Source: Prorocentrum cordatum
Lineage: Eukaryota; Sar; Dinophyceae; Prorocentrales; Prorocentraceae
Reading direction: 5' to 3'
NCBI GenBank assembly: GCA_963575745.1
Contig: CAUYUJ010017882.1
Coordinates: 362,895-426,894, forward strand
DNA length: 64,000 nucleotides
Positions 50,041 to 60,189 of this stretch are shown piece after piece. The notes beneath the pieces were generated by a model that worked only from the letters and a program-made list of their open reading frames with translations, made no database searches and was not told the origin of the DNA. A program made the translations under genes and the position numbers. Position 1 is the stretch's first letter; every line of letters starts with the position of its first letter.

Positions 50041-50219
50041 TAGGTCTGGCGGCGCGCACCAAGGGGACAAAGGGACGGGGAGGGCTTCTAAACCCGGGGC
50101 AGTGCACCTCTGGCCCTGCAAGATCCTGTAACATCCAACGCTCTGGCTGACCCACGATTGCTTGACCCCCGTCTCTTGAGCCCCGAATCGGCAGGGACAC
50201 GCTCCAGGCTGGTGCGCAC

Positions 50220-50370
50220 AAGGGGTTAGGGGGAGGGGGGAATGCTTCTTAGAGGGAGGCTGCTTATTGGCAAGCGCCGGCCCTACATCTACAGACGTGG
50301 CCCGCGCCTTCTAAGAAGCAGTGTTGCTTCTGAGAAATCATCCCCCCTGCCTTTGGCTCCCCTCTGCGCG
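50220..50370. repeat. CTTCTTAGAAG-type repeat, pair with 32.41-32.55 kb
   Basis: GGGTTAGGGGGAGGGGGGAA, TGCTTCTTAGAGGGAGGCTG, CCGGCCCTACATCTACAGAC and GGCCCGCGCCTTCTAAGAAG. Confidence 0.6.
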
Positions 50371-50549
50371 TGGCCGATAGGTCACCCCACATTACCACCC
50401 GTTGGACAGCAGGAACTCTAAAGGGGCTCCTTGGGGACCCTGCCGGCTCAAAAATGAACCCTCAAGAGCCCCTGTGGAGCCCTTCTCTTCACCCCCCATT
50501 CTGGTCACTGCCATAACTACGATAGGTCTTTAGGACCCCCTCCATCAAT

Positions 50550-50750
50550 AGGAGGAGGAGGAGGAGGAGGAGGAGGAGGAGGAGGAGGAGGAGGAGGAGA
50601 ACAAGGAGGAGGAGCAGGAGGGGCGAGTTTATTCCCAGCCGACAGGAGGGGCAGGAGGAGGAGCAGCAGCAGGAGCAACAGGAGGAGGGGGAGGAGGAGG
50701 AGGAGGAGGAAGACGCGGAGCAGGCGGAGGAGGAGCGGCAGAAGGGGAGG
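50550..50750. repeat. GGA tract with GCA interruptions
   Basis: (GGA)n broken by GAACAAGGAGG and GAGCAGCAGCAGGAGCAA. Confidence 0.9.
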
Positions 50751-50799
50751 GGACAATAACTAAATACCTCCCGAGGTTGACCACCCGCCCGAGAATCAT

Positions 50800-51010
50800 A
50801 GGTCGGGGAGACGTAAGACTCGGGTACGGGGGACTCTCGGATTGGCCCGACAGGGCCATCATGATAATGACGAGACCCAATCTGAGATATGACGCGAACT
50901 CCCAGCGCAAACATCCCATGAACACAGGACCGTCAAAACCTAGGACGCGCTCGTCAAACAACGTCGGCAAACCCGAGCTCCAGCTTAACTACTCGAGTCT
51001 TACGTTTGCA
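50800..51010. mobile_element. Family K TIR element, copy 1
   Basis: GGGGAGACGTAAGACTCGGG (left) and ACTCGAGTCTTACGTTTGC (right) are inverted ends. The interior has GGATTGGCCCGACAGGGCCA, TCATGATAATGACGAGACCC, GACGCGAACTCCCAGCGCAA, CCGTCAAAACCTAGGACGCG and CTCGTCAAACAACGTCGGCA. Confidence 0.7.
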
Positions 51011-51034
51011 CGGTTTCCCCGGGGCCGTAGGCGA

Positions 51035-51267
51035 CCCGAGGAGGAGAAGGAGGAGGAGGAGGAGGAGAAGGAGGAGGAGGAGGAGAAGGAGGAGGAGGAG
51101 GCTAAGGGCAGGAGAAGATGGGGAAGGGGGGAGGAGGAGGAGGAGGAGGAGGCGGAGGAGGAGGAGGAATAAGATGATGATGATGATGATGCTGATGATG
51201 ATGATGCTGATGATGCTGCTGATGATGATGCTGATGCTGCTGATGATGATGATGGTGGTGATGGTGG

Positions 51268-51305
<38 letters not shown>

Positions 51306-51720
51306 CTGCTGATGCTGATGCCGATGATGATTATGATGCACAGGAGGCGGAGGAGGAGGAGGAGGAGGAGGACGAGGAGGAGGAGGAGGTGGGGATGGAG
51401 AAGGCGGAGGAGGTGGAGGCGGAGGAGGAAGAGAAGAGGAGGAGGAGGCGGAGGAGGAGAGGCGGAAGGAAGGAAGAAGGAGGAGAGGAGGAGGAGGGAG
51501 GAGGAGGAGGAGAGGAGGAGGAGGAGGAGGAGGAGGAGAGGAGGGGAGGAGGAGGAGGAGGAGGAGGAGGAGGAGGAGGAGGAGGAGGAGGAGGAGGAGG
51601 AGGAGGAGGAGGGGAGGAGGAGAGGAGGAGAGGAGGAGGAGGAGGAGGAGAAGAGGAGGAGGAGGAGGAGGAGGAGGAGGAGGAGGAGGAGGGAGGAGGA
51701 GGATGAGGAACCTGAGGAAG
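51035..51720. repeat. GGA, GAT and GGA tracts
   Basis: (GGA)n 51035-51170, (GAT/GCT)n 51172-51340, then (GGA)n with GGC and AGGAGG variants to 51720. Another GGA tract spans 51940-52095. Confidence 0.95.
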
Positions 51721-52109
51721 AGGAGGAGGAGGGTTCGCCTAAGCCCATCGGAGAAACCCTCCCCGAATCGGTGGGGACACGCTCCAGGCCGGCGCGCAGA
51801 GGCCTCGGGGCGCAGCTTCTCGGGCTGCTGCCGCAGCAGCGCCGGGCTCGAGGCCGAGGCCTGCAGGCCGCTGGGCGCGCTGGTGGCCCGCGGGAGCTCC
51901 GGCAGCCGCGGGTCGGAAGAGGCAGCAAAACGGCACGGGGACGAGGAGGAGGAGGAGGAGGAGGAGGAGGAGGAAGAGGAGGACCCCTCCAGGAGGAGGA
52001 GGAGGAAGAGGAGGAGGAGGAGGAGGAGGAGGAGGACGAGGGTAGGAGGAGGTGGAGGAGGATGATGAGGAGGAGCAGGAGGAGTAGCAGGAGGAGGAGT
52101 AGGAGTAGG

Positions 52110-52830
52110 AGTGGGAGTCAAGCTAGCCAGCTCGAGCGAGTCAAGCATGGCATGCCCACTGGCGAGCGCGTGTTGAATGCCGCGCACGCATTGCCAGACG
52201 AGTCGAGAATGGCCCGGTGCACCGCAGGAAGCCAGAGGTGGCCGGAGAAGCCCGACGGTCTGACAGGACACCCCAAAGCATTTTTGTGAAAAAGCATATG
52301 GTTTTTGATGTTTTTATGTTGAAATGCTTGCAAACACACGGTGTTCGGTAGGATTCTGACATGAACGCGCGAGTGTGCTCTTTGTGGTATTTTTTGCACA
52401 GGATTCGCGGCCTGGGTGCATGACAGAGCATCGCGAGTGCACCGCGCGATGACGTGAAATCGCTGGATTTGACAGAATTCTTAAGATTCCTATGGTTTTC
52501 CTATGATTTCAGCAAGAGAGCCCGGGCGGGAAATTTGTACAATTTTTGTGAAAAAAAAGCATTGGGTTTTTGATGTTTTTATGTTGAAATGCTTGCAAAC
52601 ACACGGTGTTCGGTAGGATTCTGACATGAACGCGCGCGTGTGCTCTTTGTGGTATTTTTTGCCATGGATTATCGCCGTGGACGACAAGACGTCCATGTCG
52701 AGAGGAAAAAAAAAAGAAAAATGTTGATTTTGTATTGTTTTTTACATGTTAGGATGGGACCACCCGGATGCGGCCCCTAATGGCCGGCCTGAGGGGGGAG
52801 TAGGAGTATATTCTAATAAGGAATAAGGAT
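52110..52830. repeat. Tandem segmental duplication, copy 1
   Basis: About 720 bases beginning AGTCAAGCTAGCCAGCTCGA and ending AATAAGGAATAAGGATAG. It contains two direct copies of a 125-base sub-unit (TTTTTGTGAAAAA.GCAT, GGTTTTTGATGTTTTTATGT, TGAAATGCTTGCAAACACAC, GGTGTTCGGTAGGATTCTGA, CATGAACGCGCG.GTGTGCTC) at 52276 and 52546. It is AT-richer than its surroundings. Confidence 0.95.
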
Positions 52831-52837
52831 AGGAGTA

Positions 52838-53675
52838 GGAGTCAAGCTAGCCAGCTCGAGCGAGTCAAGCATGGCATGCCCAGTCCCACCCGCCCTCCCA
52901 CAACATAAGAAGCAAAGCTGGCACAACTGGGGGCCGAAGTCACACCGGCCAGCCGGTTTGGTACAGCTGATGCGGCCGCGATGGCGGTTGCCGACGGGAA
53001 CTGGCGAGCGCGTGTTGAATGCCGCGCACGCATTGCCAGACGAGTCGAGAATGGCCCGGTACACCGCAGGAAGCCAGAGGTGGCCGGAGGAAGCCCGACG
53101 GTCTGACAGGACACCCCAAAGCATTTTTGTGAAAAAGCATTGGTTTTTGATGTTTTTATGTTGAAATGCTTGCAAACACACGGTGTTCGGTAGGATTCTG
53201 ACATGAACGCGCGAGTGTGCTCTTTGTGGTATTTTTTGCACAGGATTCGCGGCCTGGGTGCATGACAGAGCATCGCGAGTGCACCGCGCGATGACGTGAA
53301 ATCGCTGGATTTGACAGAATTCTTAAGATTCCTATGGTTTTCCTATGATTTCAGCAAGAGAGCCCGGGCGGGAAATTTGTACAATTTTTGTGAAAAAACA
53401 TTGGGTTTTTGATGTTTTTATGTTGAAATGCTTGCAAACACACGGTGTTCGGTAGGATTCTGACATGAACGCGCGCGTGTGCTCTTTGTGGTATTTTTTG
53501 CAATGGATTATCGCCGTGGACGACAGGACGTCCATGTCGAGAGGAAAAAATAAGAAAAATGTTGATTTTGTATTGTTTTTTACAGGTTAGGATGGGACCA
53601 CCCGGATGCGGCCCGCTATCTGCCGGCCTGAGGGGGGAGTAGGAGTATATTCTAATAAGGAATAAGGATAGGAGT
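52838..53675. repeat. Tandem segmental duplication, copy 2
   Basis: Nearly identical to copy 1, but with about 115 extra bases at 52883-52998 (CCAGTCCCACCCGCCCTCCC to GCGATGGCGGTTGCCGACGG), inserted between GCATGGCATGCCCA and CTGGCGAGCGCG. Small differences elsewhere include ACAAGACG against ACAGGACG. Either copy 1 lost this piece or copy 2 gained it. Confidence 0.95.
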
Positions 53676-53679
53676 AGGG

Positions 53680-53775
53680 TAGGAGTAGGAGTAGGAGCAG
53701 GAGTAGGAGGAGGAGGAGGAGGAGGAGGAGGAGGAGGAGAAGGAGGACGAGGTGGAAGAGGAGGAGGAGGAGGCG
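53680..53775. repeat. GGAGTA/GGA tract
   Basis: GGAGTAGGAGTAGGAGCAGG, then (GGA)n. It follows directly from the end of the segmental duplication, whose last bases are also GGAGTAGG. Confidence 0.9.
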
Positions 53776-53974
53776 GGTGGGCGATAAAGGGGGGGGGGGG
53801 AGGCAGCGAGGGCTGCCGCAAAGGGGCCCTTGCGGGCTCCCTAAACTCGGCGGCGAGCGAGGGTGGGAAGCGAGAAGGAGAAGGCCTTCTCAGTGCTTGC
53901 ACTGAAAGGGTCCTGGCGGATCTTGAATGATTTGGCGACAATGGGCGGCCGATTTCGGTAGTGTCCGCTGGGTT

Positions 53975-54090
53975 CCCGGGCTCTCGGGTTCTTGGTTCTG
54001 GGCTCCCGGGTTCGCGGTTCCGGGGGGTTCTTGGTTTCCGGGTTCCAGGTTCCGCATTCCAGATCGCGGGGTTCCTAGATTCCCGGTTCC
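53975..54090. repeat. GGTTCCCGGG-type degenerate repeat
   Basis: GGGTTCCCGGGCTCTCGGGT, TCTTGGTTCTGGGCTCCCGG, GTTCGCGGTTCCGGGGGGTT. A complementary version occurs at 56.04-56.12 kb (AACCCGGGAACCCGGAACCC). Confidence 0.65.
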
Positions 54091-54127
54091 AGAGACCCGA
54101 GGACTTCTGAGAAGCCCCGCCGCAGAA

Positions 54128-54345
54128 TCGGGGAGACATGAGACTCGGGCTCGGGGGACCCGGGTTGGCCCGACGGGGACATCATGAAAATGGCGCGACC
54201 CACTCTGAACTTTGACGCGAACTCCCGCCGCAGACATCCCACGAAAATTAAACCGTCAAAATCCAAGACGCGCTCGTCAAAAGGCGTCGGCAGACCCGAG
54301 TTCCGGCGTAATTACTCGAGTCTTACGCTTCCCCGAAAGAGGCAG
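54128..54345. mobile_element. Family K TIR element, copy 2
   Basis: GGGGAGACATGAGACTCGGG and TACTCGAGTCTTACGCTTCC are inverted ends. The interior matches copy 1 at 50.80 kb (GACGCGAACTCCCGCCGCAG, CCGTCAAAATCCAAGACGCG, CTCGTCAAAAGGCGTCGGCA). Confidence 0.75.
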
Positions 54346-54359
54346 TAGAACGGCACGGG

Positions 54360-54515
54360 GACGAGCAGGGTGTCATGCCCAGAGAAACTGGACCGTCAAA
54401 ATCCAGGACGCGCTCGTCAGCAGGCGTCGGCAGACCCGAGCTTTGGCATACGCGAGTCTCACGTTTCCCCGTACAAAGAAGCAGCAGAACGGCACGGGGA
54501 CGAGCAGGGTGTTCT
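54360..54515. mobile_element. Family K element, truncated copy 3
   Basis: CTGGACCGTCAAAATCCAGG, ACGCGCTCGTCAGCAGGCGT, CGGCAGACCCGAGC and CGAGTCTCACGTTTCCCC match the right half only. AGAACGGCACGGGGACGAGC, AGGGTGT appears both before (54351) and after (54488) it. Confidence 0.65.
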
Positions 54516-54856
54516 GCCCAGTCGGCGGCGAGCGAGGGGGGGAGGGGGGGGAGGCGATCAGGGGCGGGCCTTCTCGGAAGGCTCGGAAGTCCCCCGGCCT
54601 TCCGGGGCGCTCTCTAAGCCTTCCCCGAGGGCACAGCCCGAGGCCCTCTGAGGAGCCCCGCCGCCTTCTGAGAAAGCCAATCTCCTTCTCGTCTCCCCCC
54701 TCGTTCGCCGGCGACAGAGCTTGGGCGATATGATTGCTCCCTTGGATCCGCGCGGATGTCTCGGACCCGCGCAACGCTCGGGAGTTCATGCTCATGCGTT
54801 TGTTCGTTCTTCGAGGCAGCAGTTGCGGATAAAAAGAGGCAGCAGAACGGCACTGC

Positions 54857-55037
54857 GATGACTACCTACCAAACCACCCCAGCCCAACCCGAAGACCCAA
54901 CCTTCGGGTGGGGGGGAGGGGGCACGGGTTCCACATCTGTGTTCTCACTATTCCCCTTCGCCCCCCCCACTGGGAATGGAGGGCGAATTGAGGCCGTCGG
55001 GTTGGGTTGGGATGGACTGGTGGGAGGTGGTGGGACG
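54857..55037. mobile_element. Family E foldback element, copy 3
   Basis: CTACCTACCAAACCACCCCA, GCCCAACCCGAAGACCCAAC (left) and CGTCGGGTTGGGTTGGGATG, GACTGGTGGGAGGTGGTG (right), with GCACGGGTTCCACATCTGTG and GGGAATGGAGGGCGAATTGA inside. Confidence 0.75.
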
Positions 55038-55184
55038 AGCAGGATCTGGGCGCCCGCACTCTCCGGGGCAGCTCGGGCCCGGGGCAGAACTCGGGCCTGG
55101 AGGCCCGCACAGGACACGCGCCCGAGCTGGCCCTGGCCCGAACAGCCCCGGACGATTCGGGGCTCTGACGAGCAGGACGCCATG

Positions 55185-55360
55185 AGGGAGGAGGAGGGAG
55201 GAGGAGGGAGGAGGGAGGAGGAGGGAGGAGGAGGAGGAGGAGGAGGAGGAGGAGGAGGAGGAGGAGGAGGAGGAGGAGGAGGGGGGAGGAGGAGGAGGAG
55301 GAGGAGGAGGAGGAGGTGGAGGAGGGAGGAGGAGGAGGAGGAGGAGGAGGAGGAGGCCAG
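55185..55360. repeat. GGA tract
   Basis: (GGA)n with GGGAGGAGGA variants. Confidence 0.95.
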
Positions 55361-55514
55361 AGCTCTGGCGAGATGTGCTTCTTGCCGGCGGGCGGCTGGC
55401 CTTCCTTTACGGCTCCAGGCCTCGGAGGCCCGGCCTCGGCCCCCCCCCCGCGAAAGAGCCACTGCAGACGGGCACCCGGGACAGCACAAAAGCACGGCCC
55501 TCGGCGAGAAGCTG

Positions 55515-55790
55515 CTCCCGCAGAGGCGGCACGCGGCACCGGGGCGAGGCTCGGGGGACCAAGCAATGACGTACGTCGGGAGCGGCCAAGAGGGGGGCGT
55601 CCAAGAGGGGGGGGTGCAAATCATGACCGGCGGTATGTGCGCGGCCCAGCGGGGGTCCAGGGACGTAATGAAACAAGAAGAGGCGCCATGAAATCTGGGG
55701 AACCATCATGGCCCTCGGGGAGGCTGCCCCGGAAGAGGCAGCACGCGGCACCGGGGCGAGACTCGGGGGACCAAGCAATGAAGTACAGGG
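55515..55790. repeat. Dispersed repeat I copy 3 between two 52-base direct repeats
   Basis: AGAGGCGGCACGCGGCACCG, GGGCGAGGCTCGGGGGACCA, AGCAATGACGTA (55517) recurs as AGAGGCAGCACGCGGCACCG ... AGCAATGAAGTA (55733). Between them lies repeat I (GGGGGGCGTCCAAGAGGGGG, GTGCAAATCATGACCGGCGG). Spacing is about 216 bases, so this may be a tandem duplication or insertion site. Confidence 0.7.
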
Positions 55791-56214
55791 CAGTTTTTAA
55801 TACAGGGGATGTTTAAGAACCTTGGACTTTAATCCATGACTGATGTATGAATGAAATGGTGCATGAACTCATGGTTGTTTTTAGTACTACATCCCTGCAT
55901 GTTTAATACATGATCCGCACGCGGAGCCTGTATAAAAAACGGCACTGTACAGCCAACCCGTATTACACCGAAGAAAAAAAAACATCAACAGATGGCTTGA
56001 AATGGGATCGAGAAAGAGATCGATAAAAAGATCGACCAAGAACCCGGGAACCCGGAACCCACCGAAATCGGCCCGGAACCAAATCCTGGGAACCTGGAAC
56101 CGGGAACCCGGGAACCCAGCCGGCTACCAAAATCGGCGGGAAACTTTCGCCAAATCTTTCAATTTCCGCTAGGACCCCTTCAGAGCAAGCACTGATTGGG
56201 GAAAAATAAGGATG

Positions 56215-56375
56215 CTCGATAAGGATGCAAGGGCCTTGGAAGCCTATTTCGAAGCTTTTCGAGCGGGGCGCGGCCAACGAAGGTGGCCAAGGATGGACCG
56301 ATGAGGCATGAGGCAAGGATGCAAGGGTACCCTTGGGAAGGTTGCCCATCCTTACCATGCGGTTTGACTGTAAAC
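56215..56375. repeat. Dispersed repeat J, copy 2
   Basis: GATAAGGATGCAAGGGCCTT, ATTTCGAAGCTTTTCGAG, GGCGCGGCCAACGAA, AAGGTTGCCCATCCTTACCA and TGACTGTA match 15.08-15.24 kb. Upstream, CCGCTAGGACCCCTTCAGAG, CAAGCACTGATTGGGGAA also occurs at 11.94 kb. Confidence 0.55.
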
Positions 56376-56399
56376 ATGAAAACTCAAGGGTCCGCGGGG

Positions 56400-56505
56400 A
56401 TTCCGCACCAGGGCCCCCTGGCGGCGCCTCTGACGCCGATCCGAGAAGTCCGCGCGGACCTCCGAGATGCCATGTTTATGCCACTGTTTCTTCCGCGCAG
56501 AGTGC
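56400..56505. mobile_element. Family H element, right-arm remnant
   Basis: CCGATCCGAGAAGTCCGCGC, GGACCTCCGAGATGCCATGT and TTATGCCACTGTTTCTTCC match the right arm of the 59.73-kb copy. Confidence 0.5.
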
Positions 56506-57104
56506 TACGGCGGGCTCGTGTCGTGCCGGCTTCGGCGCTGGTCTCTGACACCGTGGGGATCGCTCGATCTTGAATGATCGGACGTTTCCGAAACGTCAGA
56601 AACGTCAGGTCGTTCAACATCAAAAGATTCTGGCTGGCTTCCGGCATTCGACGTTAAACGTCGGCAGCGGGGTGGCCGCCTGTGGACACGATGCGCACCT
56701 GCCGTATCCGTATGAGGCGAATCCTGGAGGCCTTGCGCGGCAACCTGAGACCCAATGCAATTCGGCTCCATGTCAGATTCGAGCCGCGCTCACGTGGGAT
56801 AGCGTCGGATTTGCGTCGGATGTACGTCGATCTGCGGCACTGGGGCGAGGACGATGAGAGGAAGAAGAAGACTGCACGCACACATACTTTCGGAGCACCG
56901 CGCGAAGTTCTTGGAATCGCGCGGAGCTCAAAAAGTGTATGTGTATATTCGCCGGCCCAACGGGCCAGAGGCGTGCTAAGGTCTCCAGGAACAGGTTAAC
57001 AATATTTCTACTTCGCGCGCGCGTGGCGGCCCCTGGGGACCCCTGGACGAAAAGCACCCAGGGCGGTCCGATCCAGAGATGTTTGTTCCTTCTGGGCACG
57101 GCTT

Positions 57105-57665
57105 TCAGGCGCCCCAGAGCGCTCCTAGAGGGCCCCAAGAGTTCCCAAGACGGTCCAAAAGGGCTCCGAGTCGCCAACCGATCGGTCCAAGACGCCCAAG
57201 ATAGACTCCAGACGGCCGCAGACGCCCCCAAGCCGCCCAAAGAAGCCTCGAAGAAGCGTCTCAAGAGGACCCCAGGAGGCAAACACCATTGCTTTCCCAT
57301 CGTTTTTTCAAGGATTTTGGCATTCTCATCTGTTCTGCTCCCCGACGCCAGACGGCCCAAAAGAGGCCTCCAAAACCGCCCCAAGACGACCCAAGAAGCC
57401 TACAAGAGGGCCCCAAGACGGCCCAAGATGGCCCCAAGACAACCCAATATGCGCCCAAGATTGCCCCAAATCGGCACCACGAGAGGCCCAAGACGGGGAC
57501 CAGGAGGCCCCCAAGAGGCCCCAAGGGGGCCCCAAGAGGCACCCCAAGAAGCCCCAAGAGGCCCCCAAGAGGCCCCAGGAGGCCCCAACACGGCCCGAAG
57601 AGGCCTCAAAACTGCCTCCCAGAGGCCCCCAAGAGGACCCAACACGGCCCCCAAGCGGCGAGGCA
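57105..57665 (+). repeat. CCCAAGAGGCC minisatellite domain
   Basis: More than 550 bases of irregular CCCCAAGAGGCC, CCAAGACGG and CCAGGAGG words. One of four such domains. Confidence 0.75.
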
Positions 57666-57824
57666 AAATGGGCCGGCGGAACGAGCGAAGCGATGAAACA
57701 TTCAATGATAGCGCCCCCCGCCTCGAGGTGCGAAGGCTGGCCCGGACACTGCTCGGGGGGCTGCCGAGACACAGCCGGCGGCACTGGGGCGAGAACGATG
57801 CCCTGATGCGACTGTCGGCCTCCT

Positions 57825-58375
57825 CCCCCTCCTCCTCCTCCTCCTCCTCCTCCTCCTCCTCCTCCTCCTCCTCCTCCTTGTCCTCCTTGTCCTCCTTGTC
57901 CTCCTCCTCCTCCTCCTCTCCTCCTCTTGTCCTTGTCCTCCTCCTCCTCCTCCTCCTCCTCCTCCCTTTCCTCCTCCTCCTCCTCCCTTTCCTCCTCCTC
58001 CTCCTCCTCCTCCTCCTCCTCCTCTTGTCCTCCTTGTCCTCCTTGTCCTCCTCCTCCTCCTCCTCCTCCTCCTCCTCCTCCTCCTCCTTGTCCTCCTCCT
58101 CCTCCTCCTCCTTGTCCTTGTCCTCCTCCTCCTCCTCCTCCTCCTCCTCCTTCCTCCTCCTTGTCCTCCTTGTCCTCTCCCTCCTCCTTGTCCTTGTCCT
58201 CCTCTCCCTCCTCCTCCTCTCCCTCTCCTCCTCCTCCTCCTCCTCCTCTCCTTGTCCTTGTCCTCTCCTCCTCCTCCTCCTCCTCCTCCTCGTCCTCCTT
58301 GTCCTCCTCCTCCTCCTCGTCCTCCTCCTCCTCCTCCTCCTCCTCCTCCTCCTCCTCCTCCTCCCTGTCCAGCAC
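57825..58375. repeat. TCC tract with CTTGTCC interruptions
   Basis: (TCC)n interrupted by TTGTCCTCC and CCTTTCC words over more than 500 bases. On minus it follows the donor of the exon at 58382, so it would be intronic. Confidence 0.95.
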
Positions 58376-58381
58376 TCTCAC

Positions 58382-58548
58382 GGACTACGCATCCGTGGAT
58401 CTGGCGCGCGGGCGACGGGCCCACGGATTGGGGAAGGCACGGTCCGAAGCCCGAGGCCAATACCACCTGACGTGGCGACGGAGCGCGCCGAGCTTGCACG
58501 GCAACGTGATGGGACCCGTCGCTAATCCACACGTCGTAATCCACATGC
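58382..58548 (-). CDS. Exon downstream of the family B intron
   Basis: After CTGTAAG|GCATG the minus frame reads HVDYDVWISDGSHHVAVQAR, RAPSPRQVVLASGFGPCLPQ and SVGPSPARQIHGCVV, ending at AGTCC|GTGAGA, a near-consensus donor. Third positions are GC-rich. It takes two bases from the upstream exon (TPVET|HVDYD). The product is not recognised; the first part looks like beta-strand-rich sequence. Confidence 0.6.
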
Positions 58549-58734
58549 CTTACAGTCGGGGCGTTGACCTAAGGAACCCCAAATAAGGAACGAGGCCCCT
58601 TTTTTCCATAAGTTGAACTTCGATTTCCTATCGAAAACATCAGGAAAACCTGAGGCAAGCTGTGAGACACTTAAGGAACGCGGAGCCCCTCCCCAACCAA
58701 AAGGGTTCCTTCTTCAGATCCCCGACAATATGAC
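58549..58734 (-). mobile_element. Family B element B3 forming a complete 186-base intron
   Basis: The element (58551-58730) has ends TACAGTCGGGGCGTTGACCT and, inverted, TATTGTCGGGGATCTGAAGA. On minus the donor GTCA lies immediately before it and the acceptor AG|G is two bases after it, so the intron is essentially the element. The interior is close to B1 (CATAAGTTGAACTTCGATTT, CCTATCGAAAACATCAGGAA). Confidence 0.8.
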
Positions 58735-58775
58735 GTTTCCACCGGCGTTTTTTTCTCCAGTTTCGGCTGGGGCCC
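58735..58775 (-). CDS. Short exon upstream of the family B intron
   Basis: After GACCCCAG|GGG the minus frame reads GPQPKLEKKTPVE and leaves two bases (AC). These complete a Thr codon with the first base of the next exon. Support is phase, AG|G and GC-rich third positions; the length is only 41 bases. Confidence 0.4.
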
Positions 58776-58939
58776 CTGGGGTCACGGATTGGCAAACCAA
58801 ACAGGTCGGCACGAGGACGACGGCACGTGGACGAAAACGATGCCATGATGCCAGTCCCCGCAGTGGCGGATCAGAGTGAAGGAGCGGGGGGTGGTCGTCT
58901 GCAGCCCGCCGCAGGCGCAAGTCTGGTACACATTGCACG

Positions 58940-59075
58940 ACGAGCGAGTTTTCGCCACAGCTGCGTGGGTGCGCTGCGGGTGGGTGGGTCGCCGGTGGTT
59001 CGCGCGTGGATCGTGGGCGGGTCTGCGGCCGCATGCGAGATCTCCAGCAGCTGCTCCAGCAGAAGCATCAAGCGT
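58940..59075 (-). CDS. Candidate exon, leucine-rich start
   Basis: A minus frame with nearly all third positions G or C reads MLLLEQLLEISHAAADPPTI and HARTTGDPPTRSAPTQLWRK. The plus strand is open here too (ERGVVVCSPPQAQVWYTLHD), so the strand is not certain. Confidence 0.25.
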
Positions 59076-59559
59076 CACTAAGACGACATCAGAGCAAACA
59101 GACAGCACTGGAACGAGAAAGGTGTCATGCCCAAATCTCCGACTATCCGAGGTTGGGGGGGGTGAGACCGCGGTGAAACGGAGAGCCCCCCACCGGGAAA
59201 TCGGTTTCGGTATCGTGCTGTGCGTGCGGGGGAGGTGAAGCTGCGTGGGCGGGCGAGAGGCTTCAACGACATCGGCATTGGCTCGGTACTGGTGTTGGAA
59301 ATCTCGGAACGTATAATCATCATGATTCTAGGGGGAAAACAAACCTACCTCGCTTTTGACCACCCTCGCTTCCAAGACATACCAAGCGATGCCAAACTAC
59401 GGCCTGCGCTGGTCAGGCCCCTTGACGAGGAGGCGCGTGGTATCACTTGGTTTTGCCTGGAAGCGAAAGCGGGGTAGGTAATTCACGCTCTGATCTGAGG
59501 CACACCCCTGAACGTTCGGACGTCAGCGCGGATGTCTTGGGGTCGGCGTCGGACCTCCT

Positions 59560-59730
59560 CCCCATCCCTTACCGCGCGGGGGCGCGCCAGGGCGGGGCCC
59601 GGCGGCGTCTCCAGAAATCTGCGCGGACCTCCGAACACGTACGCACACAGTCTGCAGTCGAGCTGCAGCGGAGAGGGCACGCGGGAGGATACAGCACCCT
59701 GCCTTCCGAGGGCCCTACGCTGCCCCGGGG
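59560..59730 (-). CDS. Candidate exon downstream of family H copy 3
   Basis: After GTTCCTGCAG|TCC (11 bases beyond the hairpin element) the minus frame reads SPGQRRALGRQGAVSSRVPS and PLQLDCRLCAYVFG, then enters a family H right-arm-like sequence (59.58-59.65 kb). It is protein-like, but the donor and phase on the other side of the element are unresolved. Confidence 0.3.
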
Positions 59731-59731
59731 A

Positions 59732-59937
59732 CTGCAGGAACAGGGGAACAAAAAAGTGACATAAACATAAAGCCTCGGAGGTCCGCGCGGATTTTCCGGA
59801 TCGGCGCTGGACCCCCCTCCCTGGCGCGCGGAGCGCGCCAGGGGCGGCGCAGGCGCCGCCGGGGGGCTCGAGCGCCGATCCGAGAAATCCGCGCGGACCT
59901 CCGAGTTTTATGTTTATGTCACTTTTTGTTCCCCTAA
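59732..59937. mobile_element. Family H hairpin element, copy 3 (best preserved)
   Basis: The left arm is AGGGGAACAAAAAAGTGACA, TAAACATAAAGCCTCGGAGG, TCCGCGCGGATTTTCCGGAT, CGGCGCT. The right arm is its near-perfect inverse (AGCGCCGATCCGAGAAATCC, GCGCGGACCTCCGAGTTTTA, TGTTTATGTCACTTTTTGTT, CCCCT), about 65 bases. The loop is GC-rich and itself partly palindromic (GGCGCGCGGAGCGCGCC). Confidence 0.85.
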
Positions 59938-59990
59938 GGAAGGGCCCGTGACGCGAAACGCAAGACGCGAGGGCAGCCTTCGCTTGCCAA

Positions 59991-60189
59991 AGGTCCACAG
60001 ACGAATCCACCACCGCCAACCTCTGGCCATCGCTCGGACGTCGAATCCCTGTGCTTTTTTCGGTTGCGTGCGTGGTTTTTCGCCAAATGATCAAGGATGC
60101 TCCTCGATGGTCCTCGCCGAAGGGAAAGTGCACACGTCCGAGCGATGCCAAGCGCTTGGAGAGGTCCACAGACGAATCCACCACCGCCA
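59991..60189 (-). mobile_element. Family D TIR element, copy D2, within a 28-base perfect direct repeat
   Basis: The element ends are CCATCGCTCGGACGTCGAAT and (inverted) ACACGTCCGAGCGATGCCAA (about 60028-60150). AGGTCCACAGACGAATCCAC, CACCGCCA occurs perfectly at 59991-60018 and 60162-60189. On minus this repeat reads LAVVDSSVDL, continuing WQAKAALASCVSRHGPFL after the downstream copy, so coding sequence seems to have been duplicated with the insertion. Confidence 0.8.
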
